NCBI GenBank assembly: GCA_002454165.1
Contig: DKIG01000047.1
Coordinates: forward strand, 1-40,854
Direction of reading: 5' to 3'
DNA length: 40,854 nucleotides
From: Gammaproteobacteria bacterium UBA6724
GTDB taxonomy: Bacteria > Pseudomonadota > Gammaproteobacteria > Pseudomonadales > Azotimanducaceae
Part shown: positions 40,017-40,854 of the stretch, in pieces
How positions within the stretch are numbered: position 1 is the first letter of the stretch
Layout: every line of letters begins with the position of its first letter
Translations under genes and position numbers: made by a program
Notes under the pieces: generated by a model
What the model was told of the DNA's origin: nothing
What the model saw: the letters and a program-made list of their open reading frames with translations, nothing else
The model's database searches: none

Positions 40017-40059
40017 CAAAACCGCCGTCAGGTTGTCATTGCGGGCGCTAAACTTGTGA

Positions 40060-40209
40060 CCGAAAAAACGTTCTCGCCGCATTGTCGGCAACGGCACAGC
40101 AACCCGATACCTCAACGAGATGGTCGACATCAATTTACTGGAACGCATCAAACGCGGACGCGAGTATTATTATATCAACACCCGCTTGATGAAATTGCTG
40201 ACAGAGTAA
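40060..40209 (+). pseudogene. C-terminal winged-helix remnant
   Basis: An open segment with no usable start reads GNGTATRYLNEMVDINLLER and then GREYYYINTRLMKLL before TAA 40207-40209. The TATRYLNEM..LLE..GREYYYINT pattern is that of the winged-helix tail of Fic-type and similar regulators. Everything upstream of it is missing. It ends 7 bp before the Type IIG-like gene. Confidence 0.5.
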
Positions 40210-40216
40210 GTGCGCG

Positions 40217-40854
40217 ATGAAAACCATGACCCCCCAAACCTACCTCAAGCAACTCGACCAATACCACCAAGCCGGGAACGCCACCGAGCACACCTATCGC
40301 GCGGCGTTGCAAGCCCTGCTGGAATCGGCGTTGGACGACGACATCACGGTCACCAATGAGCCGAAGCAGATCGCATGCGGCGCGCCCGACCTGGTGCTGA
40401 CCCGCAACGCCGTCCCGCTCGGCTACATTGAAGCCAAAGACCTCGGCAAAAACCTGGACGACATCGCGCATGCCGATCAACTGCGCCGCTACACCGAATC
40501 GCTCGGCAACCTGATTTTCACCAACTACCTGGAGTTCCGCCTCATCCGCGACGGCGAACAAATCGCCGCCGCGTGCATCGGAGAACTCAGCGCCGGCCGC
40601 GTCAAGCCGAAGCCGGAGCAATTCCCCGCGCTCGCCGACCTGTTCGCCACCTTCGCCGGTTATGACGGCACCACCATCGCCAGCGCCGACGACCTGGCAA
40701 AACACATGGCGGCGAAGGCGCGAATGTTGGCGAGCGTCATTGTCAAGGCGTTGCGTCATGATGATGACCACGACGACACCGCCGCCGTCGCCAAAGACGG
40801 CGACTTGCGCAGCCAGCTCGCCGCGTTTGCAAAGCACTTGATTCACGACATCAC
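40217..40854 (+). CDS. Type IIG/ISP-like restriction-modification enzyme, N-terminal part (runs off window)
   Basis: The open frame from ATG 40217 continues past the window end (212 codons seen). The N-terminal nuclease domain has the PD-(D/E)XK motif GAPDLVLTRNAVPLGYIEAK, followed by DQLRRYTESLGNLIFTNYLE. Such proteins combine this nuclease with a DNA adenine methyltransferase and specificity region, expected downstream. The last 75 codons are also present as broken copies at 36922-37056 and 38983-39195. The G/C-rich third positions differ sharply from the A/T-rich cassette at 37100-38700. The minus-strand open frame in the same place is a shadow. Confidence 0.85.
   Translation, partial: MKTMTPQTYLKQLDQYHQAGNATEHTYRAALQALLESALDDDITVTNEPKQIACGAPDLVLTRNAVPLGYIEAKDLGKNLDDIAHADQLRRYTESLGNLIFTNYLEFRLIRDGEQIAAACIGELSAGRVKPKPEQFPALADLFATFAGYDGTTIASADDLAKHMAAKARMLASVIVKALRHDDDHDDTAAVAKDGDLRSQLAAFAKHLIHDI

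Noticed and set aside
40175..40846. Minus-strand open frame at the right edge
   Set aside because: It is the antisense shadow of the G/C-rich Type IIG-like gene, whose plus-strand frame shows a PD-(D/E)XK motif.

Overview
The window looks like chromosomal DNA of a gammaproteobacterium, probably marine. Support for this: a class II ribonucleotide reductase split into NrdJa and NrdJb as in Pseudomonas, a DUF1244 protein, a fused FAD-oxidoreductase/SelD, a degenerate-tail RibB, and generally balanced base composition. The assignment is inferred from gene families only. No rRNA, tRNA, transposase, integrase or CRISPR array was seen.

Layout. 140-5338: carotenoid oxygenase, exported FKBP isomerase, HSL-type esterase, small membrane protein, haloalkane dehalogenase, transglutaminase-like protein. 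5525-8575: adrenodoxin-type ferredoxin and FAD reductase (a P450-style redox pair with no P450 here), DUF1244, sulfotransferase. 8706-12575: a deoxynucleotide block (nrdJa, nrdJb, thyA on the minus strand) preceded by two NrdR-like boxes 32 bp apart. 12917-16757: acyl-CoA synthetase, PPOX-fold protein, and a membrane half plus soluble half of a spermidine-synthase-like pair. 16742-21826: FAD/SelD fusion, gamma-glutamyltransferase, rhodanese, GST. 27178-35381: MBL hydrolase, HDAC-like deacetylase, peptide-type binding protein, glutamine-synthetase-like ligase with an unknown partner, RibB, and a carbamoyltransferase. 35815-36731: a broken SRPBCC gene and a VOC protein.

The best candidate for an undescribed system is the compact minus-strand operon 22037-26279. 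It encodes a four-segment membrane protein with a coiled-coil tail, an exported vWA-like protein, a MotA/TolQ/ZorA-like protein with a long helical tail, and a MotB/ZorB-position protein with one membrane helix and an unrecognised C-terminal domain. A secreted SNase-HhH protein lies 38 bp upstream. It resembles the motor half of ion-driven envelope machines without their usual peptidoglycan-binding domain or known effectors.

The right end (about 36800-40854) is a restriction-modification island. A DpnA-type adenine methyltransferase, a PD-(D/E)XK endonuclease and a small repeat protein sit in A/T-rich DNA between two fragments of a Type IIG-like gene. They are followed by a cytosine-methyltransferase stub, a GIY-YIG protein, a winged-helix remnant and the 5' part of an apparently intact Type IIG-like gene that runs off the window.

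A second, non-genic theme is short tandem arrays of 9-16 bp units. Several lie directly upstream of start codons (at 8574, 33045 and 35710 they share a GAAGAGC core); others lie in frame inside genes, and one lies inside the broken SRPBCC gene.
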